Below are positions 1 through 8,416 of a DNA stretch of 64,000 nt, one piece after another; positions within the stretch are counted from its first letter, which is position 1; every line of letters starts with the position of its first letter. Source of the stretch: Ponticaulis koreensis DSM 19734 (GTDB lineage Bacteria; Pseudomonadota; Alphaproteobacteria; Caulobacterales; Hyphomonadaceae); contig NZ_ATVJ01000001.1 of assembly GCF_000420665.1 (NCBI RefSeq), positions 1,364,001 to 1,428,000 on the forward strand. Direction: 5' to 3'. Made by a program: the position numbers and the translations under genes. The notes under the pieces were generated by a model. That model did no database searches. It was not told the DNA's origin and saw only the letters and a list, made by a program, of their open reading frames with translations.

Positions 1-540
1 CCGAACCTCATGACATCGACAGAGCCGGGCGAGCTCTTCATTTGCCGCAATGCAGGCAACATTGTTCCGCCGCATACCCTGCACACAGGCGGAATGACTG
101 CGTCTATCGAATATGCGGTTGCCGCGCTGAAAGTGCCTCACATCATCGTTTGCGGTCACACAGAATGCGGCGCGATGAAGGGCGTTACTGATCTCGAAGC
201 GCTGAATGAGCTGCCACACGTAAAAGACTGGTTGAGCTATGCGCGCGCGGCCTGGCAGGTCGTGAAAGAGAAAGGCGAGGGCATGTCCGAGCAGGAGCGT
301 ATGCACCTTCTCATTCAGGAAAATGTTCTGCTTCAGCTGCAACACCTTAAAACGCACCCATACGTGGCGGCACGCCTCGCAACCAAGTCTGTGAAGCTTC
401 ATGGCTGGGTGTATGACATCAAAACCGGTGACGTCACGGCCTGGAATGAAGAGACACAACGTTTCGAGCCGGTAGCCGACTATTACGCTGACATGGTGCG
501 TGAGCACCTGCCTGAGCACGCTCACGTCGCAGCGGAATAG
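1..540 (+). CDS. beta-class carbonic anhydrase, 5' truncated by window edge
   Basis: Reversibly hydrates CO2 to bicarbonate in the cytoplasm with a catalytic zinc. The reading frame is already open at base 1 and reads PNL before the first Met, so the N-terminus, with the first zinc Cys and the Asp-Arg pair of the family, lies outside the window. Visible family signatures are the stretch GELFICRNAGNIVPP and the motif CGHTECGAM, which supplies the zinc-ligand His (157-159) and Cys (166-168). The stop lies 8 bases before a SulP transporter gene, so the two are probably co-transcribed and form a bicarbonate uptake and interconversion unit. Family assignment is secure; physiological role is inferred from the neighbour. 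Confidence 0.93.
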   Translation, partial: PNLMTSTEPGELFICRNAGNIVPPHTLHTGGMTASIEYAVAALKVPHIIVCGHTECGAMKGVTDLEALNELPHVKDWLSYARAAWQVVKEKGEGMSEQERMHLLIQENVLLQLQHLKTHPYVAARLATKSVKLHGWVYDIKTGDVTAWNEETQRFEPVADYYADMVREHLPEHAHVAAE

Positions 541-548
541 GATCTGGC

Positions 549-2234
549 ATGAAGAATTACTTCGATTTCTCTCACATAAAGGGCGACCTTTATGGCGGGA
601 TCACCGCTGGCGTGGTGGCTTTGCCGCTCGCTCTGGCCTTCGGTGAAGCCTCCGGCGCCGGTCCGATTGCAGGCCTTTGGGGCGCTATTTTTACCGGCTT
701 TTTCGCAGCGCTATTCGGCGGTACGCAGACACAGGTCACCGGGCCGACGGGCCCGATGGTCGTTGTGTTTGCCGGTCTGGCCGGTGAAGTGAGCCGTCAG
801 GCAGGCGCGCCATTTCCTGAAGTGGCGGGCATTATCTTCGCTGCCGTCATTCTTGCGGGCATCTTCCAGATCCTGCTCGGTGTGATGCGGTTTGGCGAGT
901 ATATCCGCCTGGTGCCATACCCTGTGATCTCCGGCTTCATGACCGGTATCGGCGTTATCATCATCCTGTTGCAAGCCAGCCGCCTGTTCGGGTCTGAACC
1001 TGATGGCGGCGGGACAATTGCGGCAATGGAAGCTATTCCGGCTGCGATTGCAGGCCCGAATTTCGGGGCGCTTGGACTTGGTGTTCTGACACTGGCAATC
1101 GTATTCCTTTGGCCAAAAGCCGTTGGTAAGTTCATTCCGGGAGCATTGGCAGCGCTGATCATTGGTACGCTCGTCGGCATGCTGCTGGAGGTTCCGATCA
1201 TCGGCGAAGACCTCGTGGTCGGCTTCCCGTCTCTTGTCATCCCGAATATTGACCGGTCTGCGGCCTTCCTGGTCGTTGAGGCAGCGATCATTCTGGCCCT
1301 GCTCGGTGCGATTGACAGTCTCCTGACAAGCCTTGTTGCAGACAATGCGACACGCACACGTCACGAGTCTAACCGTGAGCTGATCGGTCAGGGTATTGGT
1401 AACTCTATTGCGGGTCTGTTCGGTGCTATTCCGGGCGCGGGTGCAACCATGCGGACCATGGTGAACATCCGGACGGGTGGTAAGACGCGCATTTCTGGCA
1501 TGGTGCATTCCATTCTGCTTCTGGCGGTTGTTGTGGCACTTGCACCGCTTGCGCGGGCAATCCCGCACGCCGTTCTGGCGGGCATTCTGATCAAGGTTGG
1601 CTGGGATATCATCGACGTGGCTTACATCAAACGCGCGCATAAAGGCCCACGTTGGGACCTTGTACTCATGGCGCTTGTGCTGGTCGTCACTGTGTTCGTT
1701 GACCTCATTACAGCGGTTGGCCTTGGTGTTTTCCTTGCGGCGCTCGCCTTTGTTCGCTCGGTTGCTCAGCAACAGCTCGATGCGATCAATCGCAATGCAC
1801 CAGCCGCGTTGAACGAAGAAGAGCAGACACTGTTCGAACGTGCGGGCAGCCGCCTGCAAATGTTCGAATTCTCCGGTCCGCTCAGCTTTGGTGCGGCAGC
1901 TGACCTGTCTCACCGCGTTCGGGAGAACGTACACGGGCGTGAGGCGGTGATACTCGATTTCGGCGGTATTGATAGCGTGGACGTATCAGCCGCGCGGGCT
2001 GTCGAGGCGATTTCGGAAGACGCCCATGATGAAGAGCGCCTGCTCTTTGTGTGTAACGTCACCGAGACCGTGCACCAGCAGCTGGCTGGGCTGAATGCTG
2101 ACCGTTTCCTTCCGGAAGGCTATCAGTCCATGTCCCGTCTGGAGGCGATCCGCAAAGCTGTTGCCGGCATAGAGGCCAGCGAAACGCCTGCGGATACTTC
2201 GGACGAAACCGACACGTCGCTCAAACCTGCCTGA
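549..2234 (+). CDS. SulP family anion transporter with STAS domain (bicarbonate type likely)
   Basis: Inner-membrane anion permease of 561 residues. The first about 400 residues are a chain of hydrophobic segments with SulP features: the start YGGITAGVVALPLALAFGEASG and QVTGPTGPM in the early membrane region. Residues about 430-545 form a cytoplasmic STAS domain (ILDFGGIDSVDVSAARAVEAI). Co-location directly after a carbonic anhydrase, a pairing well known for SulP proteins, argues for bicarbonate rather than sulfate as substrate, but the sequence alone cannot prove this. The tail after the STAS domain is a short acidic/Thr-rich stretch. It is followed by strong inverted repeats and a terminator. 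Confidence 0.92.
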   Translation: MKNYFDFSHIKGDLYGGITAGVVALPLALAFGEASGAGPIAGLWGAIFTGFFAALFGGTQTQVTGPTGPMVVVFAGLAGEVSRQAGAPFPEVAGIIFAAVILAGIFQILLGVMRFGEYIRLVPYPVISGFMTGIGVIIILLQASRLFGSEPDGGGTIAAMEAIPAAIAGPNFGALGLGVLTLAIVFLWPKAVGKFIPGALAALIIGTLVGMLLEVPIIGEDLVVGFPSLVIPNIDRSAAFLVVEAAIILALLGAIDSLLTSLVADNATRTRHESNRELIGQGIGNSIAGLFGAIPGAGATMRTMVNIRTGGKTRISGMVHSILLLAVVVALAPLARAIPHAVLAGILIKVGWDIIDVAYIKRAHKGPRWDLVLMALVLVVTVFVDLITAVGLGVFLAALAFVRSVAQQQLDAINRNAPAALNEEEQTLFERAGSRLQMFEFSGPLSFGAAADLSHRVRENVHGREAVILDFGGIDSVDVSAARAVEAISEDAHDEERLLFVCNVTETVHQQLAGLNADRFLPEGYQSMSRLEAIRKAVAGIEASETPADTSDETDTSLKPA

Positions 2235-2327
2235 CCTTCCCCAATGCAATGGGCTGCGGACACCGCAGCCCTGAGCGACAGGTTTGAGTGATGCCCCGAC
2301 CGGAGCCCCCCACGTTTCCGGTCGGGG
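2221..2327. other. nested inverted repeats at the 3' end of the SulP gene
   Basis: Three inverted repeats occur in about 110 bases. TCAAACCTG (2221-2229, the last codons of the SulP gene) pairs with CAGGTTTGA (2279-2287). Inside it GGGCTGCGG pairs with CCGCAGCCC (2251-2271). Just after it CCCCGACCGGA (2293-2303) pairs with TCCGGTCGGGG (2317-2327). None is followed by a clear T-run, so they may stabilise the mRNA 3' end rather than terminate transcription. Confidence 0.4.
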
Positions 2328-2334
2328 ACAACAT

Positions 2335-2370
2335 AAAAAAACACCGCGCCGTTCTGGCGCGGTGTTTTTG
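2335..2370. terminator. bidirectional rho-independent terminator between SulP and gcrA
   Basis: Perfect 10-bp stem ACACCGCGCC / GGCGCGGTGT with a 5-base loop, flanked by an A-run on the left and a T-run on the right. It suits termination of the plus-strand SulP gene and of the convergent minus-strand gcrA. Confidence 0.88.
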
Positions 2371-2399
2371 GTTTGGGATCTGGTCTTCTCGATTTTTCG

Positions 2400-2921
2400 T
2401 TAGCCAGCGGCGCGTTGACCGTCTTCGCGTCGTGTGCGCGACTTCTTAGGCTGGAACGCGACTTTTGCGTGTTCTGCGCAGTAAGGGCCGCCGGAGGCTG
2501 CACGACCACAGAATGCAAAATCCTTGTCCATTGGGTCGCCGATTGGCCATTTGCACATGGACTCGCGAATGTTCAGAACGCTTGCGAAGTCGCCATTCGC
2601 CAGTTTTACCGGATCAAGCGGTTCTGTAGATTTTGCGACAGCTGGCAGCGTTGTTGGCTGCTGCTGTTGTGGTGCCGCGACCTCTGGTGTCGGTGCGACT
2701 GGACGCTCGACACGCTGCGGCGCTGGTTTTGGCCTTGCCAGACGTGGTGGGCGCTTCACCGGACGTGACGGCGTCGCGCGGCCTGAGAGGCCCAGCCGGT
2801 GGACTTTGCCGATGACGGCATTGCGTGTGACACCGCCAAGCTGGTTGGCAATCTGGCTGGCGCTATGGCCCTCGGTCCAGAGTTTCTTGAGCTGTTCCAC
2901 CCGCTCTTCTGTCCAACTCAT
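2400..2921 (-). CDS. gcrA: GcrA cell cycle regulator
   Basis: Sigma-70-associated transcription regulator that, in Caulobacter, activates cell-cycle genes at CcrM-methylated GANTC promoters. The N-terminus MSWTEERVEQLKKLWTEG followed by SASQIANQLGG and TRNAVIGKVHRLGL is the diagnostic GcrA DNA-binding region (residues 1-50). A Pro/Gln/Ala-rich linker (about 55-110) and a Cys-containing C-terminal domain (MCKWPIGDP, FCGRAASGGPYCAEH) follow, as in the family. Two adjacent ATG codons occur; the second (2919-2921) is chosen because it lies 6 bases after AGGAGG, while the first (2922-2924) is only 3 bases away. The upstream region has several DnaA-box-like sequences. Marks the organism as alphaproteobacterial. 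Confidence 0.95.
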   Translation of the reverse strand: MSWTEERVEQLKKLWTEGHSASQIANQLGGVTRNAVIGKVHRLGLSGRATPSRPVKRPPRLARPKPAPQRVERPVAPTPEVAAPQQQQPTTLPAVAKSTEPLDPVKLANGDFASVLNIRESMCKWPIGDPMDKDFAFCGRAASGGPYCAEHAKVAFQPKKSRTRREDGQRAAG

Positions 2922-2978
2922 CATCCGCCTCCTGAAAGTCAGTTTTGTTAATCAATATGTAGTAGCGTTGAGACTTTG

Positions 2979-3098
2979 TTAACCTTAGCCTTCCCCACAT
3001 ATCGTATAGGTTGAAGCGGCAGACACAATATCATGATCTGTGGAGAACATGATTAATCCACATCTAGTAGGCTAAATTAACTAATTGCATGTGGAAAA
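2979..3098. promoter_or_regulatory. candidate gcrA control region with DnaA-box-like cluster
   Basis: The 299-base gap between gcrA and the divergent ABC permease holds four sequences resembling DnaA boxes: TTCCCCACA (2991-2999), TGTGGAGAA (3039-3047, minus), TAATCCACA (3054-3062) and TGTGGAAAA (3090-3098, minus). Only the last fits the relaxed consensus TTWTNCACA exactly. TTAACC at 2979-2984 could be a CtrA half-site. In Caulobacter DnaA activates and CtrA represses gcrA, which makes the arrangement plausible. No definite -35/-10 was assigned. Confidence 0.4.
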
Positions 3099-3220
3099 CC
3101 GAGGAAACCTATCTGGTCAATTAACGCGAACTCATATGTGCAGGGTGTTCTGGCCATTCCATTCTCGTCCGAAACCCTTATGTGTTGGACCTGATTGACG
3201 GAAACCAAGGGGCTGACACC

Positions 3221-4030
3221 ATGAGCTACGCTGAACCTCGCCGATTTGCCGGTTGGAACTGGCTCGGAATGTTCACGCTGTACAAGCGCGAAGTCGGGCG
3301 TTTTATCAAAGTGGCGATGCAGACCCTGTTTGCACCTGCCGTCTCTACGCTTCTTCTGATGACAGTGTTCAAGCTTGCCTTTGGCAATCGCGGCGAACTA
3401 ACCGGAGATTTTGAAGGCATTGCCTATCAGAACTTCCTGGCGCCGGGCCTGATCATCATGTCCATCCTGCAGAACGCTTTCCAGAATACGGCGAGCTCTC
3501 TGACGATTTCAAAAGTGCAGGGCACATCTGTCGACTTTCTGATGCCGCCTCTGTCTGCGCTCGAGCTGACGCTCGGTTTCGTAGCCGGTGCGGCAACACG
3601 CGGGATTATGGTTGGCCTCGTTACAGGTATTGCGATCCAGATCCTTGGCCTTGCCTCTCTGTCCATCACCCATATCTGGGCGGTCATCTGGTTCTCTATG
3701 ATGGCGAGCATTATTCTCGGCGCGATTGGCGCTGCGGGCGGCATCTGGGCTGATAAATTCGACCACCTCGCGGCTGTCACCAACTTTGTGATCGTGCCAC
3801 TGACCTTCCTGTCAGGTACATTCTACGATGTGAAGGTTCTGGCAGAGCCATTCCAGACGCTGGCTCACTGGGACCCGTTCTTCTATCTGATTGACGGTTT
3901 CCGCTATGGCTTCCTCGGCGTGGCGAACTCCAACATCATGACGGGTGTCTTCGTGACCGGCGGTCTTGCCTTTGTCACCTGTGCATTTGTCTGGTGGCTG
4001 TTCAAGATCGGTTACAAACTCAAAGCCTGA
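3221..4030 (+). CDS. ABC-2 type transporter permease
   Basis: Integral inner-membrane subunit of an ABC-2 exporter, about 269 residues with six hydrophobic segments. The cytoplasmic start WLGMFTLYKREVGRFIKV, then AFGNRGELTGDFEGIAYQNFLAPGLIIMSILQNAF, and near the end PLTFLSGTFYDVKVLAEPFQTLAHWDPFFYLIDGFRYG (read in pieces) are typical of the YadH/NodJ-like permeases. A GTG at 3182 in the same frame would add 13 residues; the ATG at 3221 is preferred because the similarity begins there. The ATPase partner that such a permease needs is not adjacent in this window. Substrate unknown. Confidence 0.85.
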   Translation: MSYAEPRRFAGWNWLGMFTLYKREVGRFIKVAMQTLFAPAVSTLLLMTVFKLAFGNRGELTGDFEGIAYQNFLAPGLIIMSILQNAFQNTASSLTISKVQGTSVDFLMPPLSALELTLGFVAGAATRGIMVGLVTGIAIQILGLASLSITHIWAVIWFSMMASIILGAIGAAGGIWADKFDHLAAVTNFVIVPLTFLSGTFYDVKVLAEPFQTLAHWDPFFYLIDGFRYGFLGVANSNIMTGVFVTGGLAFVTCAFVWWLFKIGYKLKA

Positions 4031-4059
4031 TCCACGCCCAAAAAGCGAACAAAAAAAAG

Positions 4060-4089
4060 GGACCAGTCCTGCGAAGGGCTGGTCCTTTG
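4060..4089 (+). terminator. rho-independent terminator after ABC permease
   Basis: Eleven-base-pair stem GGACCAGTCCT / AGGGCTGGTCC (one G-T wobble) with a GCGA loop, preceded by eight A residues and followed by TTTGAGTCTT. Confidence 0.75.
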
Positions 4090-4212
4090 AGTCTTCCCAT
4101 GCACGAGCTCGGGAGGAAAGTGGTGGCTAAGCGCTAGTCATATCGTCATGCATTTCATTTGCCGATAGCTGACTATACTTATATAATTAAATAAACGCAA
4201 TTAATTGAAGAG

Positions 4213-4246
4213 TGCCGGCTCCGGGGAAGGCAGCCCGAAGCCGGCA
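4213..4246 (-). terminator. possible terminator hairpin after TonB-dependent receptor
   Basis: Inverted repeat TGCCGGCT / AGCCGGCA sits 18 bases past the receptor stop on the minus strand. The following T-run is poor, so this is a tentative call. The rest of the 4090-4212 gap is AT-rich and shows nothing else recognisable. Confidence 0.35.
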
Positions 4247-4263
4247 GGGGCGTCAGGCAAGCC

Positions 4264-6312
4264 TCAGAAATTATACCGCACTCTGAAACGGACCTGACGT
4301 GGCTCTACGGGTTTGAAGTGGATATCCTCGACCGGATTGGCTGCACCCTGAAACTGGCTTTCGTAGAAATAGCTGATGTCATTATCCTCCGCGTCGAGGG
4401 CATTAAGAACCTCAAGACCGAAGTCTACGTTTTCCCATGTGTAGCTGGCGCCCAGGTTCAGAACAGTGGTCGGGTCTGTTGTGACCGAGCCATCTTCGAT
4501 CAGCGGGGCTTTGCCCAGATAGCGTAGACGCGCGGTGAATACCCATGGATCGAAATCGAGGTGCATTCCGGCGCCGACAACGCTTTCAACGGCATTTGGA
4601 ATGGCGGTATCAGGGCCAGCCACATTGAACTCCGCATCCGTGAAGGCCGCACTCGCATCAAGTGTCAGCCAGTCATTCGGGCGCCAGAAGCTGGTCAGCT
4701 CAACGCCGGTGCGTGTGGTGGCGTCATTGATTTCAGTCGTGCCTGCATCGCCGACAAAGATCAGTTCAGAGTCGAGTTCCAGCGTGAACAGGGCGGCTGA
4801 CAGGTTGAAGTCGCCGCGTTCGAAACGTGCACCCAGCTCATAGCCTTCGCCTTCAGAGAAGAGCGGGGCCTGAGTGGCGGGCTGGCCGCTCGCCGGATCT
4901 GTCTGGATCACGGTGCCGCGAATGTCATTGGTGTGGAAGCCGCGGCCATAGCTCGCATAAAGCTCAACATGGTCGCTCGCGCGCCATGCCAGGGATGCGT
5001 TAGGCGTCACCAGCGTATCATCGATTGAGCCGGAGTTTTGGGGCACGATATCGGCGGTGACTTCACCATCATAATAGTCTGCGCGAAGGCCGAATGAGCC
5101 ACGCAGCGTTGGTGTGAAATGGTATTCGGCCTCACCCCATACGCCGAGGCTGAATTCCTCTACCGAGCCGCGATTGACCGTTTGCAACACAGTCGGGCCT
5201 GCCGTGAGTTCCAGGCCAACATCCGAGACATCGTCATAGCGCAGTTGTGCGCCCGTATGAATCTCTAGGCGGTCGCTCAATTCCCTTTCATGTCGGATGG
5301 AGCCGCCCATAATTGTGCGCTCGTCAAACTGGTGGAACTCATCACCATTTACCGGATCGGCAAGGAAATAGGTGAAGTTGGACGTGAGGCTGAAAGAGGA
5401 GTCGACATAGAAGGCCGAAATCTCGGTGGACGCGCCATCGCCGTGATCGAAGCCGAGCTGGCCGGACAGGCTATAGCGTGAGACATCTCCGCCCAGATCA
5501 TCATCGAGAGACCCGAACCGGCTAATCGTGCCGTTGCTTACGAGTCGTTGCGGGATCTGCTCGCTGGAGACCCAGTTATTGTCATATGCCGTTGCGGTGA
5601 GCGTGTAATTCCACGTGCCAAAGTCGCCGGAAAGGCGCGCAAGGCCACTGATCTTGTCGACCTCCTGAGCGTTTTCCCACGGGCCGTCATAGTTCTGGAA
5701 TTCACCGGCGATGAGGAGGGTGGTTGTTTCTGACAATGGCGTTGAATAGCCGCCTACCGTGCGCAGATACCCGTCTTCACCAATTTTCAGTTCGACGAAG
5801 TTCTCAGCGAGTTCGGAATAGAGCGTGTATGTGCCCGCGCCCGCTACGGAGAAGTCGCCTGTATCTGCGAAATAGGGCCCTTTCTGATAGTCGACCCGTT
5901 CCACGAGTTCCGGAATAATCGGGTTCAGGTCGAGATAGCCCTGACCATGCCCGTGCGAGCGCATGGAAAGCGGCACGCCATCCACAACGGCTGAGAAGTC
6001 CGAGCCATGATCAAGGTTGAAACCGCGCAGGAAAAATTGGTTCGCTTTGCCTTCTCCGGAGTGCTGGGTGGCGATGACGCCGGGAATGACTTCAACGAGC
6101 TCACCAGCGCGGGAAAGAGGGCGGTCCTCGAAATCAGCATAGCCGACAACGCCCTGTGAAGCGGCCTGCGCTTCGCCAATCAGCGCAAGGCCTCGGCCGT
6201 GAACCTCTACCGTGGAGAGGCGGTTTTCTTCGTCTGTGACATCTGCGGTTTGAGCATAGGCCGAAACAGAGGTGAGGCCAGCCAGCAGCGCTATGGCGCT
6301 TGTTCGTATCAT
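4264..6312 (-). CDS. TonB-dependent outer membrane receptor
   Basis: Outer-membrane beta-barrel importer energised by TonB, about 682 residues from the ATG at 6312. That start gives a clean signal peptide (MIRTSAIALLAGLTSVSAYA) and has GGAAG just upstream; a further in-frame ATG at 6381 would put 23 charged residues before it. After the signal come a probable TonB box (STVEVHGRG) and a plug domain (RAGELVEVIPGVIATQHSG, FFLRGFNLDHGSDF, ERVDYQKGPYF), then a long barrel ending RFRVRYNF with a terminal Phe. The plug has a His-containing loop (SMRSHGHGQG). Substrate is unknown; a metal or metal chelate would fit the His loop, but that is a guess. A perfect palindrome lies upstream. Confidence 0.9.
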   Translation of the reverse strand: MIRTSAIALLAGLTSVSAYAQTADVTDEENRLSTVEVHGRGLALIGEAQAASQGVVGYADFEDRPLSRAGELVEVIPGVIATQHSGEGKANQFFLRGFNLDHGSDFSAVVDGVPLSMRSHGHGQGYLDLNPIIPELVERVDYQKGPYFADTGDFSVAGAGTYTLYSELAENFVELKIGEDGYLRTVGGYSTPLSETTTLLIAGEFQNYDGPWENAQEVDKISGLARLSGDFGTWNYTLTATAYDNNWVSSEQIPQRLVSNGTISRFGSLDDDLGGDVSRYSLSGQLGFDHGDGASTEISAFYVDSSFSLTSNFTYFLADPVNGDEFHQFDERTIMGGSIRHERELSDRLEIHTGAQLRYDDVSDVGLELTAGPTVLQTVNRGSVEEFSLGVWGEAEYHFTPTLRGSFGLRADYYDGEVTADIVPQNSGSIDDTLVTPNASLAWRASDHVELYASYGRGFHTNDIRGTVIQTDPASGQPATQAPLFSEGEGYELGARFERGDFNLSAALFTLELDSELIFVGDAGTTEINDATTRTGVELTSFWRPNDWLTLDASAAFTDAEFNVAGPDTAIPNAVESVVGAGMHLDFDPWVFTARLRYLGKAPLIEDGSVTTDPTTVLNLGASYTWENVDFGLEVLNALDAEDNDISYFYESQFQGAANPVEDIHFKPVEPRQVRFRVRYNF

Positions 6313-6419
6313 TCTTCCATCCCTTGATCTGGCGGCCCGAAGCAGTGCTGCGGGCCGGAAGGGATTTGATACGGGGTCCACTACACCGAAGTGCAGTAAA
6401 TAACGGTAGCGTAACGCAG

Positions 6420-6431
6420 TGTAACGTTACA
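6420..6431. promoter_or_regulatory. 12-bp palindrome upstream of TonB-dependent receptor
   Basis: TGTAACGTTACA is a perfect palindrome about 108 bases upstream of the receptor ATG, and GTAACGCAGT just before it repeats half of it. It looks like an operator for a dimeric repressor. Which regulator binds is not deducible. Confidence 0.4.
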
Positions 6432-6463
6432 TATTTCCCGATATAGGTATAAAAATCAGTCGG

Positions 6464-7288
6464 TTAGTCGGACGTGTCAGAGAAGTTGCCAACGCGTTTT
6501 TCCATGCCTGCTTTCACCGCTTCGACCTGATTTGGCTTGCCGATGATTTCATCCTGCAGAACGGATTCTGTCAGAAGGGCTTCAGCGTCGGTCGCATCGA
6601 ACAGGGCGTTGAACATCTTCTTGGAGCGTTTCACAGAAGACGGAGAGCGTTCTGCGATCTCACGCGCCAGAACCATCGCATCATCGTATGGGCTTTCGGA
6701 CACGTGTGTTGCAAAGCCGTATTCCTTGGCCTGCTCGCCGGAGAAAATGCGCGCGGTGTAAGACAGCTCTCTCAGAATGTCTTCGGACGCGATAGCGCGC
6801 ATAACCGGCGTGCCGCCCATATCCGGAATGAGACCCCATTTGGCTTCCATGATAGAGAGCTTGGTTTCCGGGTGCATGAAGCGGATATCGGCGCCAAGGG
6901 TCAGCTGAAAGCCGCCGCCAAAGGCGATGCCATGAACGGCCGCAATGACCGGCGCGTGAAGATTGCGCCAGCCCCAGACAATCTGTTGAGCGCGGTTGGC
7001 AATGCCATGCGTGCGATCAGCAAGACCGCCGCCATGTTTTACAGTGGCCGAGCCGCCATTACCTTCTGCGGTACGTTTGAAATTGCTGGTGTCGAGGCCT
7101 GCACAAAACGCACGTCCTTCGCCGGACAGGACAACAACGCGGACCTCAGGATGGTTTTCTAATTCGGCTGCCGTATCGATCAGCGCGTCGATCATGGCAT
7201 TGTCGAGCGCGTTCATTTTGTCAGTGCGGACCATGCGTACATCCGCAATGCCGTTCTTGATTGTGTAGGTGATGCGCTGCTCGCTCAT
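6464..7288 (-). CDS. crotonase (enoyl-CoA hydratase/isomerase) family protein
   Basis: Acyl-CoA-binding enzyme of 274 residues, cytoplasmic. The oxyanion-hole segments are AFCAGLD and HGIAFGGGFQLTLGAD. By alignment in the head with classical enoyl-CoA hydratase, the first catalytic Glu (GGGCE) is Gln here (GGGFQ), the second Glu is retained (SIMEAKWG), and an Asp occupies the GLIPD position, as in dienoyl-CoA isomerases. It may therefore be an isomerase or another crotonase activity rather than a hydratase. GGGGA precedes the ATG. It stands as a single gene upstream of the TonB receptor on the same strand. Confidence 0.88.
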   Translation of the reverse strand: MSEQRITYTIKNGIADVRMVRTDKMNALDNAMIDALIDTAAELENHPEVRVVVLSGEGRAFCAGLDTSNFKRTAEGNGGSATVKHGGGLADRTHGIANRAQQIVWGWRNLHAPVIAAVHGIAFGGGFQLTLGADIRFMHPETKLSIMEAKWGLIPDMGGTPVMRAIASEDILRELSYTARIFSGEQAKEYGFATHVSESPYDDAMVLAREIAERSPSSVKRSKKMFNALFDATDAEALLTESVLQDEIIGKPNQVEAVKAGMEKRVGNFSDTSD

Positions 7289-7369
7289 GGCGTTTCCCCG
7301 AGGCTGATCTTCGTTTTGGCGGAGACTAGACCCGGGGCGCCGTTTGGCAAGCCATACCGTTGGGTGAGG

Positions 7370-7825
7370 TCAGTTAAACACTTCCGCGATTTCCGGATTC
7401 GTGCGGGCTTTGGGGGCGCGGCCATATTTATTGTCAAACCGGTCACCTTCTTCAGCGCAGAAAAAGAGAAGCGGGAACATGCCAAGGGCGGTGATTGGCG
7501 GAATGAGAAGGAAAGCCCAGCGCGCGGTTCGATTGGTGTCGTGCAGCCGTCTTGCGGTGGCGGCCAGCATTGGAAGGAAGCTCAGGAAGGTGAATATCAA
7601 TTGTGACCCGATCGCTATCATAGCTATCGTTCCCGCAATTGTTTTGTCCGGTGTGGTCTGAGATTCAGCTATCAGAATAAAAGATACCGCGGAGGCCAGC
7701 CACAGAATCGTATGGACGCCAACCCATGCGAGTACGATTAGCCAGAAGTTTTTCCGGGACAGCCGACCGTTGAACTCAAACAGATTGAGGCGGAGCACCC
7801 AGAGGAATTTGGAAATGCCAGACAT
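7370..7825 (-). CDS. DUF805 family membrane protein
   Basis: Small inner-membrane protein of 151 residues. The signature is FEFNGRLSRKNFWLIVLAW near the start, followed by three to four hydrophobic segments and the conserved ARRLHDTNRTARWAFLLIPP. The tail FDNKYGRAPKA is typical. Function of the family is unknown. It follows a second DUF805 gene by 23 bases on the same strand, so the two are likely co-transcribed. Confidence 0.85.
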   Translation of the reverse strand: MSGISKFLWVLRLNLFEFNGRLSRKNFWLIVLAWVGVHTILWLASAVSFILIAESQTTPDKTIAGTIAMIAIGSQLIFTFLSFLPMLAATARRLHDTNRTARWAFLLIPPITALGMFPLLFFCAEEGDRFDNKYGRAPKARTNPEIAEVFN

Positions 7826-7848
7826 ATTTGAATTTCAGTTGAGCCGGA

Positions 7849-8253
7849 TCAGAAGACGTCGTGCGTTGGCCTTTTCGGGTCAGGGCCGTATTTGTTCGGG
7901 CCAGGTGTGCCTTCCGTGACGAAGTGGAAAAGGAGGAAGAGAAAGCCGATTAGCGGAACTAACCAAATTAGTACCCAGAAGCCGCTCATATCCTTGTCGT
8001 GAAGGCGTCGCACCGCCATAGCGAGATTGGGGATGATACAAGCAAGGCCGAACAGCCAGTACAAAACCATCGGGATCCAGATCAGTATCATGCCGATATC
8101 GCCAAGCATGCCGAAAATTCCGCTGACGAAGATCATGGCCACGTAAGCGATGAACTGCATCAGCACCGGCCACCAGTATTCGGCGCGGCGTGCGCGATCC
8201 TGAAAATTGAAATAGTTTGAGAAGTAAAGGCGAATTGCTGTGCCAAAATCCAT
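7849..8253 (-). CDS. DUF805 family membrane protein
   Basis: A 134-residue inner-membrane protein with the family pattern: FNFQDRARRAEYWWPVLM at the start, several hydrophobic segments, VRRLHDKDMSGFWVLIWLVPLIG in the middle and GPNKYGPDPKRP at the end. A run AGGGGGAAA precedes the ATG. It is the first gene of a two-gene DUF805 unit with 7370-7825; the two are paralogous but clearly diverged. Function unknown. Confidence 0.88.
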   Translation of the reverse strand: MDFGTAIRLYFSNYFNFQDRARRAEYWWPVLMQFIAYVAMIFVSGIFGMLGDIGMILIWIPMVLYWLFGLACIIPNLAMAVRRLHDKDMSGFWVLIWLVPLIGFLFLLFHFVTEGTPGPNKYGPDPKRPTHDVF

Positions 8254-8363
8254 GAGATTTCCCCCTGTGGAAGGCAGCCCCCTGCTGCCTTACCGGTCAG
8301 GGTGAATTCTGAACATGGAGTTGGCGTGTCTGGCAAGCACGAATTGTCTCGAATGCAGGCAGT

Positions 8364-8396
8364 AAAAAACCGGCCCACCTGAGTCAGCCGGTTTTT
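8364..8396. terminator. bidirectional rho-independent terminator
   Basis: AAAAACCGGC pairs with GCCGGTTTTT around a 12-base loop. It lies just past the stop of the minus-strand secreted protein at 8417 and upstream of the DUF805 pair, isolating the two transcripts. Confidence 0.8.
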
Positions 8397-8416
8397 CATT
8401 TTAAAGGGCTATCAGC

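Noticed and set aside
711-1934. Long open frame (407 codons) on the minus strand inside the SulP gene
   Set aside because: It lies opposite a well-supported transporter gene, its product is Arg/Asn/Gln-rich without domains, and it arises from codon bias.
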